From Lujinxingia vulgaris (lineage in GTDB: Bacteria; Myxococcota_A; Bradymonadia; Bradymonadales; Bradymonadaceae): a DNA stretch of 64,000 bases. Shown here in pieces: positions 1-8,004 of the stretch. The translations under genes were made by a program, and so were the position numbers. The stretch's first letter is position 1. The number at the start of each line of letters is the position of its first letter. The notes below the pieces were generated by a model that made no database searches, was not told where the DNA came from, and worked only from the letters and a program-made list of their open reading frames with translations. The stretch covers positions 1-64,000 of the forward strand of contig NZ_VOSL01000011.1 in assembly GCF_007997005.1 (NCBI RefSeq), in the 5' to 3' direction.

Positions 1-360
1 GGCCGGCGAGGCTTTCGCGCCAGCCGGACGCGCGGCAGGCGCGGCAGCGGCGGGCTGCGCGGCCGGGGCGGGTTCGCCACTTTGCTCACGCTCCAGCGCC
101 TGCGGGGTCATCGTCTTGACCTTGACCTCCAGCACCCCGTCGATCGCCTCGACCTTATCGTAGACGGCGTCTTCGATCGCGAAGCGCTCCTCGCGGGCGC
201 GGCCCTTGGGCATCACCAGGGTGATGTCGGCCACGCCGGCTTTGACCTCAACCTGCTCGACCAGGTGGGTGTCCACGATGTTCTTGCCGCCCTGGCCCGG
301 ATCTTCGACGCCTTCGAGCGCCGCGATCACTTCACCTTTGATCGAAAAATCGTCTTTCAT
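1..360 (-). CDS. MIP18/DUF59-domain Fe-S protein, N-terminal part (probably Mrp/ApbC type), cut by window edge
   Basis: The first 120 codons of a minus-strand gene run off the left edge of the window. ATG at 360 is preceded by GAGG at good spacing. Residues 1-90 read as a MIP18/DUF59 fold: an opening helix with ALEGVEDPG, the stretch NIVDTHLVEQVEV, the strand ADITLVMPKG, and a final strand LEVKVKTM. An Ala/Pro-rich linker starts at about residue 95. A MIP18 domain followed by a linker is typical of Mrp/ApbC P-loop ATPases, which carry and deliver Fe-S clusters in the cytoplasm. The ATPase part would lie outside the window, so a stand-alone SufT/PaaD-like protein cannot be excluded. The neighbouring Fur-family gene is on the same strand, 165 bp upstream. 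Confidence 0.65.
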   Translation of the reverse strand, partial: MKDDFSIKGEVIAALEGVEDPGQGGKNIVDTHLVEQVEVKAGVADITLVMPKGRAREERFAIEDAVYDKVEAIDGVLEVKVKTMTPQALEREQSGEPAPAAQPAAAAPAARPAGAKASPA

Positions 361-525
361 GCATGCCTCGAAAAGTTGGAATCTCGCCGCCGCTGACGCG
401 CGCATCGCTGCGCGGCGCCGCGATTGCCGGCCGAAGGCCTCCGTCCCGGAGCTCCGCAAGCGGGGTGGTCGTAATCACCAGCCCGGCCGATTCAATACTG
501 TGAATAAAAGGGGGAAAAGACGCCC

Positions 526-1017
526 TCAGGCGCCCTGATCGGGATGGTTGGGGCAGGCCGGGATCTGACACTCCGCGTAGAGCTCGATCTTCTTGCGCCG
601 CACCTGATACTGCATCTTCTCGGCGATGGCCTGGATGCGCTCGTTGAGCCCGTCGTCGTTAAACTCGATGATCTTACGGCAGTCCACGCAGATGAGGTGG
701 TCGTGCTGCGGATCCTGGTTGTGGATCGGATCGTAGCGCGTCTGCCCGTCACCGAAGTCTTTGGGGAGCGCAAAGCCCTGCTCCACCAGCAACTTCAACG
801 TGCGATACACCGTGGCGTATCCGATGCGCGGCTGGTGTTCGCGCACATCCTCCAGCAGCTCGTCGGCGCTGATATGCTTGTCGAGCCAGAAGAAACGCTC
901 GACGATCACGTCACGCTGCTTGGTCGACTTGAGCCCGGCCTCCTGAAGACGCTCCGAGAATGCCTCCATCGCCTCGGCCACGCGGGCCTCTCGCTCTTCT
1001 AACGACTGTTCAGCCAC
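526..1017 (-). CDS. Fur/PerR-family metal-dependent transcriptional regulator
   Basis: Product of 163 residues from GTG at 1017, with CCAGG upstream. ATG at 969 would give 147 residues. The N-terminal half is a winged helix containing STKQRDVIVERFF and the recognition segment RIGYATVYRTLKLL, the classic Fur signature. The C-terminal half has the metal-binding segment HDHLICVDCRKIIEF, with the structural-zinc pair CVDC, and a second cysteine pair CQIPAC near the end. Fur-family proteins repress iron-uptake, peroxide-stress or zinc genes when loaded with metal. The sequence alone does not decide between Fur, PerR and Zur. The short C-terminus with CxxC plus Cx4C fits the general family. The next gene in the same direction is the MIP18 Fe-S protein, consistent with an iron or redox theme. 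Confidence 0.9.
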   Translation of the reverse strand: MAEQSLEEREARVAEAMEAFSERLQEAGLKSTKQRDVIVERFFWLDKHISADELLEDVREHQPRIGYATVYRTLKLLVEQGFALPKDFGDGQTRYDPIHNQDPQHDHLICVDCRKIIEFNDDGLNERIQAIAEKMQYQVRRKKIELYAECQIPACPNHPDQGA

Positions 1018-1329
1018 GATACTTTGCCTGGGATATAATGATGAACTGATCACGGGCCCGCGCGTCTCACCGGGCACCGGGGGTGGGCCGGGGAGTTCTT
1101 TCCCGGACCGAATCCTGTGGTGGAGCCCGAGTTTAGCGCCCGATGGGGCGAGCAAAGCGCGCTCCGCGAGCGCAATCTACGCAAAGGCTCGCCCGGTGAC
1201 AACACCCATCCCCCGCCGGCCATTTCGGCGCGCGCCCAAGCGGAGCCTCGACACCCGGGCCAACCCGCGTTACATCGGCCTCTGTGGTCCGCCGCGACCT
1301 CCCCCTTCCCCCCCTTGAGGAGTGTGCAC
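1018..1329. other. Divergent intergenic region between the Fur-family gene and the LOG gene
   Basis: 312 bp separate the divergent starts at 1017 and 1330. A perfect TATAAT lies at 1034-1039 (plus strand), next to ATGATGAACTGATCA, a partly symmetric A/T-rich stretch unlike its GC-rich surroundings. It could be the Fur-gene promoter/operator area (autoregulation is usual in this family), but no matching -35 element is obvious. The rest, roughly 1060-1310, shows no convincing signal. TTGAGGAG just before 1330 is the ribosome binding site of the LOG gene. Confidence 0.3.
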
Positions 1330-1917
1330 ATGTCTCTCTCGGCCATCTGTGTCTATTGCGGCTCGAGCCCCGGCACCCACCCCGGCTTTCTCGAAGGCGC
1401 GCGGGCGATGGGCCAGGCCTTGGCGGCTCGCCAGAGCGCGCTGGTCTACGGCGGCTCGCGCTACGGGATGATGGGCACGATCGCCGACGCGATCCTGGAA
1501 GCCGGCGGCCAGGCCATCGGCATCCTGCCCCGCGGGCTGGCCACCAAAGAGGCCGGCCACCCCGGGCTCACCGAGCTTCATATGGTGGGGAGCATGCACG
1601 AGCGCAAGGCGATGATGATCGAGAAGAGCCAGGGCTTTATCGCCATGCCCGGCGGCATGGGCACCCTGGAGGAGCTCTGCGAAGTCATCACGTGGTCGCA
1701 GCTGGGCATCCACCGCCGCCCCATCGGTCTGCTCAACCTGGAGGGGTACTACGATCCCTTTCTGACCTTCCTCGACCACGCCGTGGCCTGTGGCTTTCTC
1801 AAGGCGGAGCACCGCGAGCTGGTGCTCGTCGACGCTTCCCCCGATGCGCTGCTGACGAAGATGGAGGCCTTCGAGTGGCCGCTGACGCAGATCTGGATGG
1901 ATCAGAGCGAGATCTGA
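1330..1917 (+). CDS. LOG family protein (nucleoside 5'-monophosphate phosphoribohydrolase)
   Basis: Product of 195 residues, full length for the TIGR00730/LOG family. The ATG at 1330 is chosen because TTGAGGAG sits 8 bases before it and the family starts here (SAICVYCGSSPG). Motifs: the N-terminal CVYCGSSPG loop, the substrate segment YGGSRYGMMGTIADA, SMHERKAMMIE, and the catalytic signature PGGMGTLEEL at about residues 104-113. LOG enzymes release the base from nucleoside 5'-monophosphates such as cytokinin nucleotides. In most bacteria the physiological substrate is unknown and some paralogs act on AMP. It is single-gene and converges on the membrane protein at 1967-2449. Older annotation calls such proteins lysine decarboxylase, which is wrong. 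Confidence 0.93.
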   Translation: MSLSAICVYCGSSPGTHPGFLEGARAMGQALAARQSALVYGGSRYGMMGTIADAILEAGGQAIGILPRGLATKEAGHPGLTELHMVGSMHERKAMMIEKSQGFIAMPGGMGTLEELCEVITWSQLGIHRRPIGLLNLEGYYDPFLTFLDHAVACGFLKAEHRELVLVDASPDALLTKMEAFEWPLTQIWMDQSEI

Positions 1918-1966
1918 GCGAAGCCCGGCGGAAACTCACGTATGCAGAAGCCTGCCCGCGTTGCGT

Positions 1967-2449
1967 TCAAGCCACGCCCACGCTGTATACCACCGCCGCG
2001 ACGATGCCGTAGATGATGTGCAGGATGACCAGAAAGACCGGCATCCCCACCCCGATGTTATGACCAAAAAACCCCGGGGCGCTGAGCACCTCACCAGGCC
2101 CCATCCGCGGGTGCACCGCCGGCAAAAGCCCCAGCCCGGCGCCGACCACCACGCCGTGGAGCACGCCGAAAAATGCCCCCCAGGCGGCCGCGGCACCAAC
2201 CACCTCGACGGCCCCTACAGCGCTCAATAAGAGCGCATAAGTCAGACCGAAGATCGCGCCCATAAAGAGGTGCACTGTGATCCCGATCAGATACACCAGG
2301 TAGTGGTCCCGGTCCGGCACGAAGAGCAGCCCGATCGCCCGCACCATATCGGTCGAGAGTCCCATCACACGCCCGGCGACCATCGCCATCGTCATCAGCA
2401 CCACGCCCACCACCCCGGCAAGTACCGCCTGCGTCCAGATAATCTCCAT
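1967..2449 (-). CDS. Small four-helix integral membrane protein of unknown function
   Basis: Product of 160 residues. The ATG at 2449 follows AGGAGCGAGC, so the start is well supported. Four hydrophobic segments are visible at roughly residues 7-27 (VLAGVVGVVLMTMAMVAG), 50-75, 80-105 and 130-158. The loop after helix 1 contains DMVRAIG and the loop before the last helix contains HPRMGPGEV. The pattern resembles small uncharacterised families of the DUF6789 kind, but I cannot confirm membership. No catalytic motif is visible. It is convergent with the LOG gene and divergent from the outer-membrane protein gene at 2633. Confidence 0.75.
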   Translation of the reverse strand: MEIIWTQAVLAGVVGVVLMTMAMVAGRVMGLSTDMVRAIGLLFVPDRDHYLVYLIGITVHLFMGAIFGLTYALLLSAVGAVEVVGAAAAWGAFFGVLHGVVVGAGLGLLPAVHPRMGPGEVLSAPGFFGHNIGVGMPVFLVILHIIYGIVAAVVYSVGVA

Positions 2450-2552
2450 GCTCGCTCCTGGCCATCACCCTGTGGAGAGCGTCCGCTCCGTGGTCTTTTT
2501 TAGAAGCTAACCACCTCGCTTCGTCCTTCAATTTAGCGGTCCAGCGGCTACC

Positions 2553-2581
2553 TTGACCCCCTTATAGGTGCGTGCTAGCGT
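2553..2581 (+). promoter_or_regulatory. Predicted sigma-70-type promoter of the outer-membrane protein gene
   Basis: TTGACC at 2553-2558, a 17-bp spacer, and TAGCGT at 2576-2581. Transcription would start near 2588, giving a 5' leader of about 45 nt before ATG 2633. The -10 keeps only TAnnnT of the consensus, as does the tRNA-array promoter at 26323-26351. Confidence 0.5.
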
Positions 2582-2632
2582 CCGCCCCCCTTGGCTGTGG
2601 AATTTTTCCCTGTTCGGCTCGATAGGCTTCCT

Positions 2633-4699
2633 ATGAAATGCTCGCGTTCGTTCTCTGGTGCATGTTTGATTCTGGCTCTGGCCCTGCCCTCCTCTCTGGT
2701 GGCCCAGGAAGACGCCGAAGGTGATGCGCCGGTGCCCACGGAGGCGCCCGCCACCGATGACACGCAGCCCGCTGAGGAGAGCGAGGACGCACAGCCCACG
2801 GCAGACGACGATGGCGAGCAAGACGCTGAGCCTGCCGAAGACGACGCCAGCGCGGCCGAAGAGCAAGAACAAGAGCCCGTAGAGCAGCCCCCCGCCGAAG
2901 ACGACGCTCCCGAGCTCGTGCAGCAGCCCTCCGCAGACGACGCGACCGAAGAAACCACGACCGAGGAGACCGGCGACGACTGGCCCGAGGACGACTTCTC
3001 GGACTTCGACGAGATCGCCGAAGACATCGATTTTGTGCCCGCCGCGGCCATCGACGACGCGATGCTCGACCGCCTCACCCCCCTGGCGAGTTTCCCTTAC
3101 GTGGAGGTCTCCGGGCACCTGCGCACGCGCAGCCGAGCCCGTGTCGGATTCGACCTGGGAACCGGTGGCACCTCGGCGGTCCTGCCGCCGCTGGAGACGG
3201 TGAGCCCTTCCGACGCGCCGGCCAACCCGGAGGCGAGCAACCTCTGGACCACCGATCTCCGCCTGCGTCTGGCGCCGACCTTCCACATCTCCGAGACGCT
3301 GCGGGTGCACACCGAGGCCGACCTTCTCGACACCATCGCGCTCGGCGCCGACCCGCGTCACAGCTACTTCGTCGAAGGCATGCCCGGGGCCGACGCTCGC
3401 CTGCTCGGCGGCTACAACGGCGCCCCCTCGTTGCTCACGGTGCGTCAGGCCTATGGTGAGGTCGATGCCTTCTTCGGCACGCTCTCGGCCGGTCGTATGC
3501 TCAACCACTGGGGCCTGGGCATCCTGGCGAACGGCGGCCAGTGCGACGACTGTGACTTCGGCGACGTGGTCGACCGCGTCGCGCTGCGCACGAGCTTCTG
3601 GAACTTCAACATCCTGGCCGCCTACGACTTCGCCGGCGCCGGTCTCACCAGCGACTCGCTGGGCTTTGCCCACGGCACCCCTCACGAGCTCAGCCGCCTC
3701 GACGGCACCCACCAGTGGACCGCCCAGGTCTGGCGAGCCCCGATCAGCCGCGCCGATCGCGAACGCCAGGCGCACGCGCTCTACACCACGCGCCGCCCCG
3801 TCTTTAACGGTGGCCTCTACGTCAGCGGTCGTCACAACCGCGGCCAGGCCAACGTCGATGAGAGCGGCCTGAACACCGTCGCGCCCCCGGAGCTGACCTA
3901 CCGCGGACTGGACATCTACTCGGCCGACCTCTGGGGCCAGATGCTCTGGGAGCCGGCCGACGATCGCCGCATCCGCCTGGAGCTCGAAGCGCTGGGCATC
4001 TTCGGCAACATCGACAACACCACCTCGGCCGCCGTCGGCTTTGATCCCGACCAGACCGGCAGCGTCAACTGCTTTGATGAAGCCTCCCGCGAGGCCAACC
4101 CCGGGGCCTGCTCCACCGACGCCGACGGCAACGTGACCTCCAAGTCCGTCTCGCAGTTCGGGCTGGCGCTGGAGTCGGAGTTCTATTTCGGCGGGCCGAT
4201 CACCTTCGGCCTCAATGCCGGCCTTGCCTCCGGCGGCGAGAGCCCCAACTGGGGGTATGGCGAGAGCGCGGCAAACCAGCTCGACTTCATGCGCTTTAGC
4301 CCCGACTACCACCTCGATCTGATCCTCTTCCGCGAGGTCATCGGCACGGTCACCAACGCCACCTACGCCAACCCCTACGTGATGGCGACCTTCCTGGACA
4401 GCGGCCTGCAGCGCATGGAGTTTCAGCTCGACGCCATCGCCTCGCGCGCGCTCAACGCCGCCGGCACCCCCTCCGGCGAGCCCTGGCTGGGACTGGAGTT
4501 CGACGCCTCGCTGCGCTACCTGGCGACCGACACCTTCCTGGCGGCGATCGACGCCGGCGTGCTCTTCCCCTTCGCCGGCCTGGCCGCCGAGGTGGACCGC
4601 CCCCGCTTCAACCACTACGGCGACCTGGGCCCCTTCGGTGAATCGGTCGACCCCGGCCTGGCCTGGACGCTTCAGGGCCGCCTGATGTGGAAGTTTTAA
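2633..4699 (+). CDS. Outer-membrane beta-barrel-type protein with acidic N-terminal region (TIGR04551-like)
   Basis: Product of 688 residues. ATG 2633 (MKCSRSFSG) gives a proper signal peptide ending near LVAQ; the longer frame from 2591 would bury it. After cleavage comes about 110 residues of low-complexity acidic sequence rich in E, D, P and A. From FPYVEVSGHLRTRSR onward there are alternating amphipathic strands with aromatic girdles up to the terminal LQGRLMWKF. A final aromatic residue is typical of barrels inserted by the BAM complex. Segments such as GRMLNHWGLGILANGG, FGDVVDRV and FMRFSPDYHLDLILFREVIG recall the myxobacterial TIGR04551 family, from memory and unchecked. Cysteines in CDDC and a CFDEASREANPGAC loop may form disulfides. 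Function unknown; a porin or structural barrel is plausible. A perfect hairpin follows the stop. Confidence 0.8.
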   Translation: MKCSRSFSGACLILALALPSSLVAQEDAEGDAPVPTEAPATDDTQPAEESEDAQPTADDDGEQDAEPAEDDASAAEEQEQEPVEQPPAEDDAPELVQQPSADDATEETTTEETGDDWPEDDFSDFDEIAEDIDFVPAAAIDDAMLDRLTPLASFPYVEVSGHLRTRSRARVGFDLGTGGTSAVLPPLETVSPSDAPANPEASNLWTTDLRLRLAPTFHISETLRVHTEADLLDTIALGADPRHSYFVEGMPGADARLLGGYNGAPSLLTVRQAYGEVDAFFGTLSAGRMLNHWGLGILANGGQCDDCDFGDVVDRVALRTSFWNFNILAAYDFAGAGLTSDSLGFAHGTPHELSRLDGTHQWTAQVWRAPISRADRERQAHALYTTRRPVFNGGLYVSGRHNRGQANVDESGLNTVAPPELTYRGLDIYSADLWGQMLWEPADDRRIRLELEALGIFGNIDNTTSAAVGFDPDQTGSVNCFDEASREANPGACSTDADGNVTSKSVSQFGLALESEFYFGGPITFGLNAGLASGGESPNWGYGESAANQLDFMRFSPDYHLDLILFREVIGTVTNATYANPYVMATFLDSGLQRMEFQLDAIASRALNAAGTPSGEPWLGLEFDASLRYLATDTFLAAIDAGVLFPFAGLAAEVDRPRFNHYGDLGPFGESVDPGLAWTLQGRLMWKF

Positions 4700-4716
4700 T
4701 CCCGAAGATATCTCGC

Positions 4717-4744
4717 CACGACGCGCCCATTGAGGCGCGTCGTG
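4717..4744 (+). terminator. Perfect 11-bp hairpin after the outer-membrane protein gene
   Basis: CACGACGCGCC and GGCGCGTCGTG form a perfect 11-bp stem with loop CATTGA, 18 bases after the stop codon. There is no T-run behind it, so it may act as an mRNA 3'-end stabiliser or a Rho-assisted terminator. Its position argues against the long GTG 4687 start for the next gene. Confidence 0.55.
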
Positions 4745-4767
4745 CTGCGTTTGGCGCAAGCTCAACG

Positions 4768-5466
4768 GTGCGCCTGGCGACCATCGCTGTCACCCTGGTG
4801 GCCGTGACCACGACGCTACCAGGGTGCGCCGCGCTGCGCGCGCCCCTTGCAACCCCGCCCTCTGAGACGGTCCGCCTGAGTGTGGAGCGCGTCAGCGAGC
4901 AGGGTCTTTTTTTGCGCATCGTGCCGGCGCAGACGCCGGCGCCCGGGGCGCTGCGCCTGGAGCGCAGCTGCGCCCGGGATAACCCGGCACCTCTTTATGA
5001 CATCGCGCTCAACCCGGCCCAACAGCAGGCCTGGGAGCGCGGCGCGCTGGAGCTGCGCGACGCCGAGGTCGGCGCCTGCCCCGATCTGCGCTACACCCTG
5101 GCCCTGGCCACCACAGCCGAGGGCTCCTGGGAGCTCGCCACAGCCCTGGAGACAAGCTCCAGAGAGCTTCCGCCCCCACCAGCCAACCTGAGCGCGGAAG
5201 CGACGCCTGAGGGCGTAAGGCTGCGTTGGGAGCCATCTGGGAGGTGGGGCGTGCGCCTGATGCGCCGTTCGCTGGCAGCGACCTCCCCCGATGCGCCTGC
5301 CCCCTGGGAGCCCCTGGTCGCGCTGGAGGGCCCCTCCCCGGGCACCTACCTCGACGCCAGCGCTCGCCCCGGGGAGGCCTACGCCTACATCGCCCAGCAC
5401 GTCGACCCGGCACCGCCGGCGCCCCACCTCGGAGCCTTCGGCTCACCGGTCTACGCCGCTCGCTGA
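4768..5466 (+). CDS. Lipoprotein with a C-terminal fibronectin-III-like region, unknown function
   Basis: About 232 residues from GTG 4768. An in-frame GTG at 4687 would overlap the previous gene and translate through the hairpin at 4717-4744, so I prefer 4768. The start is a lipoprotein signal (LATIAVTLVAVTTTLPGC) with the lipid-modified Cys at the lipobox LPGC. The last ~90 residues (PANLSAEATPEGVRLRWEP then TYLDASARPGEAYAYIAQH) follow the strand pattern of a fibronectin type III domain. The middle has two cysteines (RSCARDN, VGACPDL), possibly a disulfide. There is no catalytic motif. It is probably anchored in the outer or inner membrane, facing the periplasm. Confidence 0.72.
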   Translation: MRLATIAVTLVAVTTTLPGCAALRAPLATPPSETVRLSVERVSEQGLFLRIVPAQTPAPGALRLERSCARDNPAPLYDIALNPAQQQAWERGALELRDAEVGACPDLRYTLALATTAEGSWELATALETSSRELPPPPANLSAEATPEGVRLRWEPSGRWGVRLMRRSLAATSPDAPAPWEPLVALEGPSPGTYLDASARPGEAYAYIAQHVDPAPPAPHLGAFGSPVYAAR

Positions 5467-5607
5467 CCGGCACGCTGACCGGCCGGCTTGGCACCCGACC
5501 ACCCCGCACCTATACTTGCGCGCAGTCACTCTACGACATCTCCCCGGGCCGCCCGTTCCATCACCCGCGGCCCGTCGCTCCTTCGATCTGTGCCCCCCGG
5601 CCTCCAG

Positions 5608-6546
5608 ATGACGCGCTTTCGAGAACGCTACGAAGAGATCTACACCCTGCTCACCCGCACCGAGCTGCAGCAGGGCTCGGCCGGCTTCGATGAGCTCAGC
5701 GCGCTGCCCGACCTCTTCGGGCAGGACGACGAGCTCTGGCTGGGCTTCTACACCGAGGATGGCTTGCGCATCGCGCTGGAGAAGTACGGCTTTATGCGCG
5801 ACCTGGAGCGCATCGGCTTTCGCGATCGCCGCCTGGAGCTGCGCACCGACGACCCCGATGAACACCTGCTGCGCATCTGGAGCGACAAGCCCCGCTGCGA
5901 CGCCCCCCTGGTCGAGCTGGTGGTGCGCCGCGACTTTTTACAGGCCCCGGGCCTGGGCGATCAGCCCACCACCCATATCCCGGTGCTCAACATCGAGTGG
6001 CTGCTCCTGCAAAACCCCGCCACCGACTTCAGCCCGGAGCGCCCCCCGCTGCCCGGCCAGCGCTACCCCGGTCTGGGCGTGGGCCCCCAGGTCCTGGAGC
6101 TGCTGCGAAACGTCTGCCAGCGCCTGGAGCTCGGCGCGCTGGTTACCGTGCCCTCCTACTTTCATAACGCGATCTTCTACAGCGAGGAGTTTCGCCACTT
6201 CGACCCCTACTGGCAGGGCGCCTTTCTCGCCCTGTGCCGCGACGTGATGCCCCAGGCCGCAGGCTCGGTGGCCGCCTCCTCCTGGGGGCTCTACTGGGAG
6301 ATGGTCGAGAACAAAAACGCCCCCGAAAAGCAGCCCTTCGACTGGTTCCAGCAGCTGATGGTCTACCCCATCTCCGAGCGCCTGCGCGCCTACTTTGAGA
6401 CCCGCGACTACCAGCGCGAGGTTCAGCAGGGATTAAGCGATCACGACTTCGCGCTGCACACCGAGCCCTTAACGCAGACGCTCGCAGCCCGGGGGATCTC
6501 CCCCCTGAACAGCGAGCGCATCGACGCCTGGATCGACGACGTCTGA
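5608..6546 (+). CDS. Conserved-looking cytoplasmic protein of unknown function
   Basis: Product of 312 residues. ATG 5608 (MTRFRERYEEIYTLL) is used because the upstream in-frame stretch from 5488 is Pro/Arg/Ser-rich and non-protein-like. There is no signal peptide or membrane segment. The sequence is soluble, acidic and rich in Leu, Glu, Trp and Tyr. Recognisable blocks are DELWLGFYTEDGLRIALEKYGF, IPVLNIEWLLLQNP, RYPGLGVGPQVLELL, ALVTVPSYFHNAIFY and ASSWGLYWEMVENKNAPE. I do not recognise the family. The regular pattern without low complexity suggests a folded single-domain protein. It converges on the phosphate transporter and the two share a bidirectional terminator. Confidence 0.75.
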   Translation: MTRFRERYEEIYTLLTRTELQQGSAGFDELSALPDLFGQDDELWLGFYTEDGLRIALEKYGFMRDLERIGFRDRRLELRTDDPDEHLLRIWSDKPRCDAPLVELVVRRDFLQAPGLGDQPTTHIPVLNIEWLLLQNPATDFSPERPPLPGQRYPGLGVGPQVLELLRNVCQRLELGALVTVPSYFHNAIFYSEEFRHFDPYWQGAFLALCRDVMPQAAGSVAASSWGLYWEMVENKNAPEKQPFDWFQQLMVYPISERLRAYFETRDYQREVQQGLSDHDFALHTEPLTQTLAARGISPLNSERIDAWIDDV

Positions 6547-6555
6547 GACAAAAAA

Positions 6556-6584
6556 AGACCCGGCACGCGCCGGGCCTTTTCTCG
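6556..6584 (+). terminator. Bidirectional intrinsic terminator
   Basis: Stem CCCGGC/GCCGGG with loop ACGC, flanked by an A-run on the left and TTTTCTCGTTTT on the right. It serves both converging genes: the unknown protein ending at 6546 and the phosphate transporter ending at 6587. Confidence 0.8.
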
Positions 6585-6586
6585 TT

Positions 6587-7885
6587 TTAGAGCGGGGCGA
6601 TGAAGGCGGAGTAGGCGGCCTTCATACCCAGGTAAATCAAGATCGTGGAGCCGCCGGCCACCGGCAGGGTGTAGACCCACGATTTGACGATGTTCCAGAT
6701 GATCCCCAGGTTGAGCGCCGTCATCCCGCGCGCAAAACCCACCCCGATCACCGCGCCCACGACTGTATGCGTCGTCGAGATCGGTAGCCCCAGCCAGCTG
6801 CCCATCAAAATGGTCGACGCCGCGCCGAACTCCGCGGCAAACCCGCGCGAGGGGGTGATCTCGGTGATCTTGGTTCCAATCGTCTCAATGACCTTGTAGC
6901 CGTAGGTCGCCAGACCGATCACAATCCCGAGTCCGCCCAGCAGGAGCACCCAGGTAGGCACCGGAACCTTCGCCGTGATCATGCCCTCATTGAAGGTGCC
7001 CACGATCGCGGCCAGCGGCCCGATGGAGTTGGCCACATCGTTGGAACCGTGCGCAAAGGCCACAAAACACGCCGTGGCGATCTGCAGGTAGCGAAACACC
7101 TTCTCCACCCGCGCCACGTGCAGGTCGGGATCATCGCCGGAGGGCTCCTCGATCTTACGCACGAAGAGCCAGCTGATCGCCGAGCCCACCACGCCGACGA
7201 GTGCCGAGAGCAGCCAGATCTGCACCGTGCCAATCCCGTAGGACTCCAGATCGACGCCGGGCATACCCTTGACGAAGATCACAAGCCCCAGCACCAGAAA
7301 CACCGGGAAGACCAGCACCGGGCTCCAGCGCTTGACCGCCGCCACCGGGTTCTCCGCATCGAAGATCATCTTTCGCACAAGCGAGAACACGAGATACGCC
7401 AGGATGCCGCCGGTCAGCGGACTCACCGCCCAGCTGCTCACGATCTTGGCCAGCGTGCCCCACTGAATGTACGAAGGCCCCACCGCCACAAGACCGAAGC
7501 CGGTGATCGCACCCACGATCGAGTGCGTCGTGGAGACCGGCCAGCCCAGCATCGCCGCCAGGTGCAGCCACACCGCCGCCGAGATCAGCGCCGCGAGCAT
7601 CCCCAGCATAAAGAGCGTCGAGCCCTCCGCCGTACCGACCACCGCCGCATCATTAAAGAGCAGAGGATCGATGATGCCCCGGCGCATCGTATCGGTGACC
7701 GACGCCCCGGCGATAAACGCCCCGGAAAATTCGAAGATCGCGGCGATGATCACCGCCTCTTTAAACGAGATGGCTTTCGAGCCGACGCTGGTGCCCATGG
7801 CGTTGGCTGCGTCATTGGCGCCAATGCTCCACGCCATATAAAAGCCAAACGCAATGGCCACCCAGAGGATCAGTTCCACACCCAT
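6587..7885 (-). CDS. Inorganic phosphate transporter, PiT family
   Basis: Product of 432 residues, normal for bacterial PitA-like proteins. GGGAG lies 8-12 bases before ATG 7885. The protein is an inner-membrane symporter moving metal-phosphate with protons or sodium. The two inverted PiT signature repeats are visible: GANDAANAMGTSVGSKAIS near residue 22, and HGSNDVANSIGPLAAI in the second half. PVSTTHSIVGAITGFG and PISTTHTVVGAVIGVGF are the paired STTH motifs. Ten to eleven hydrophobic helices alternate with short loops; a hydrophilic central loop contains KIEEPSGDDPDL. The DUF47/PhoU-like gene lies 119 bp upstream on the same strand, the usual partner in pit operons. Confidence 0.95.
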   Translation of the reverse strand: MGVELILWVAIAFGFYMAWSIGANDAANAMGTSVGSKAISFKEAVIIAAIFEFSGAFIAGASVTDTMRRGIIDPLLFNDAAVVGTAEGSTLFMLGMLAALISAAVWLHLAAMLGWPVSTTHSIVGAITGFGLVAVGPSYIQWGTLAKIVSSWAVSPLTGGILAYLVFSLVRKMIFDAENPVAAVKRWSPVLVFPVFLVLGLVIFVKGMPGVDLESYGIGTVQIWLLSALVGVVGSAISWLFVRKIEEPSGDDPDLHVARVEKVFRYLQIATACFVAFAHGSNDVANSIGPLAAIVGTFNEGMITAKVPVPTWVLLLGGLGIVIGLATYGYKVIETIGTKITEITPSRGFAAEFGAASTILMGSWLGLPISTTHTVVGAVIGVGFARGMTALNLGIIWNIVKSWVYTLPVAGGSTILIYLGMKAAYSAFIAPL

Positions 7886-7919
7886 GGAGTTACGCTCCCG
7901 GTACTACGGTTCGCTGATC

Positions 7920-7957
7920 GCTGCCCGGCCTCCCTCACAAGGTAAGGCCCGGGCAGC
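7920..7957 (-). promoter_or_regulatory. Hairpin between the DUF47 gene and the PiT gene
   Basis: GCTGCCC and GGGCAGC form a 7-bp stem, extended by GGCC/GGCC after a one-base bulge. It lies in the 119-bp gap of a co-directional pair and has no T-run on either side. It may set the ratio of the two products by mRNA processing or partial termination. Confidence 0.35.
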
Positions 7958-8004
7958 GGGCTGCGCGCCGAAGTTCGGAGCGCAGCGGGTTGATTGCTCG
8001 GAAC

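Noticed and set aside
1034-1039. Perfect TATAAT on the plus strand as promoter of the LOG gene
   Set aside because: No -35 at the right distance and nearly 300 bases to the start codon; more likely part of the Fur-gene control area.
1117-1329. Upstream extension of the LOG frame
   Set aside because: The residues are Arg/Pro-rich and non-family; the ribosome site TTGAGGAG marks 1330.
2528-4765. A 745-codon open frame on the minus strand opposite the outer-membrane protein gene
   Set aside because: Gly/Val/Ala/Arg-rich shadow without motifs; the plus-strand gene has a signal peptide, a promoter and barrel strands.
4687-4767. GTG 4687 as start of the lipoprotein after the outer-membrane protein
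   Set aside because: It would translate the perfect hairpin 4717-4744 and give an unusually long signal n-region. Still possible if the hairpin is not a terminator.
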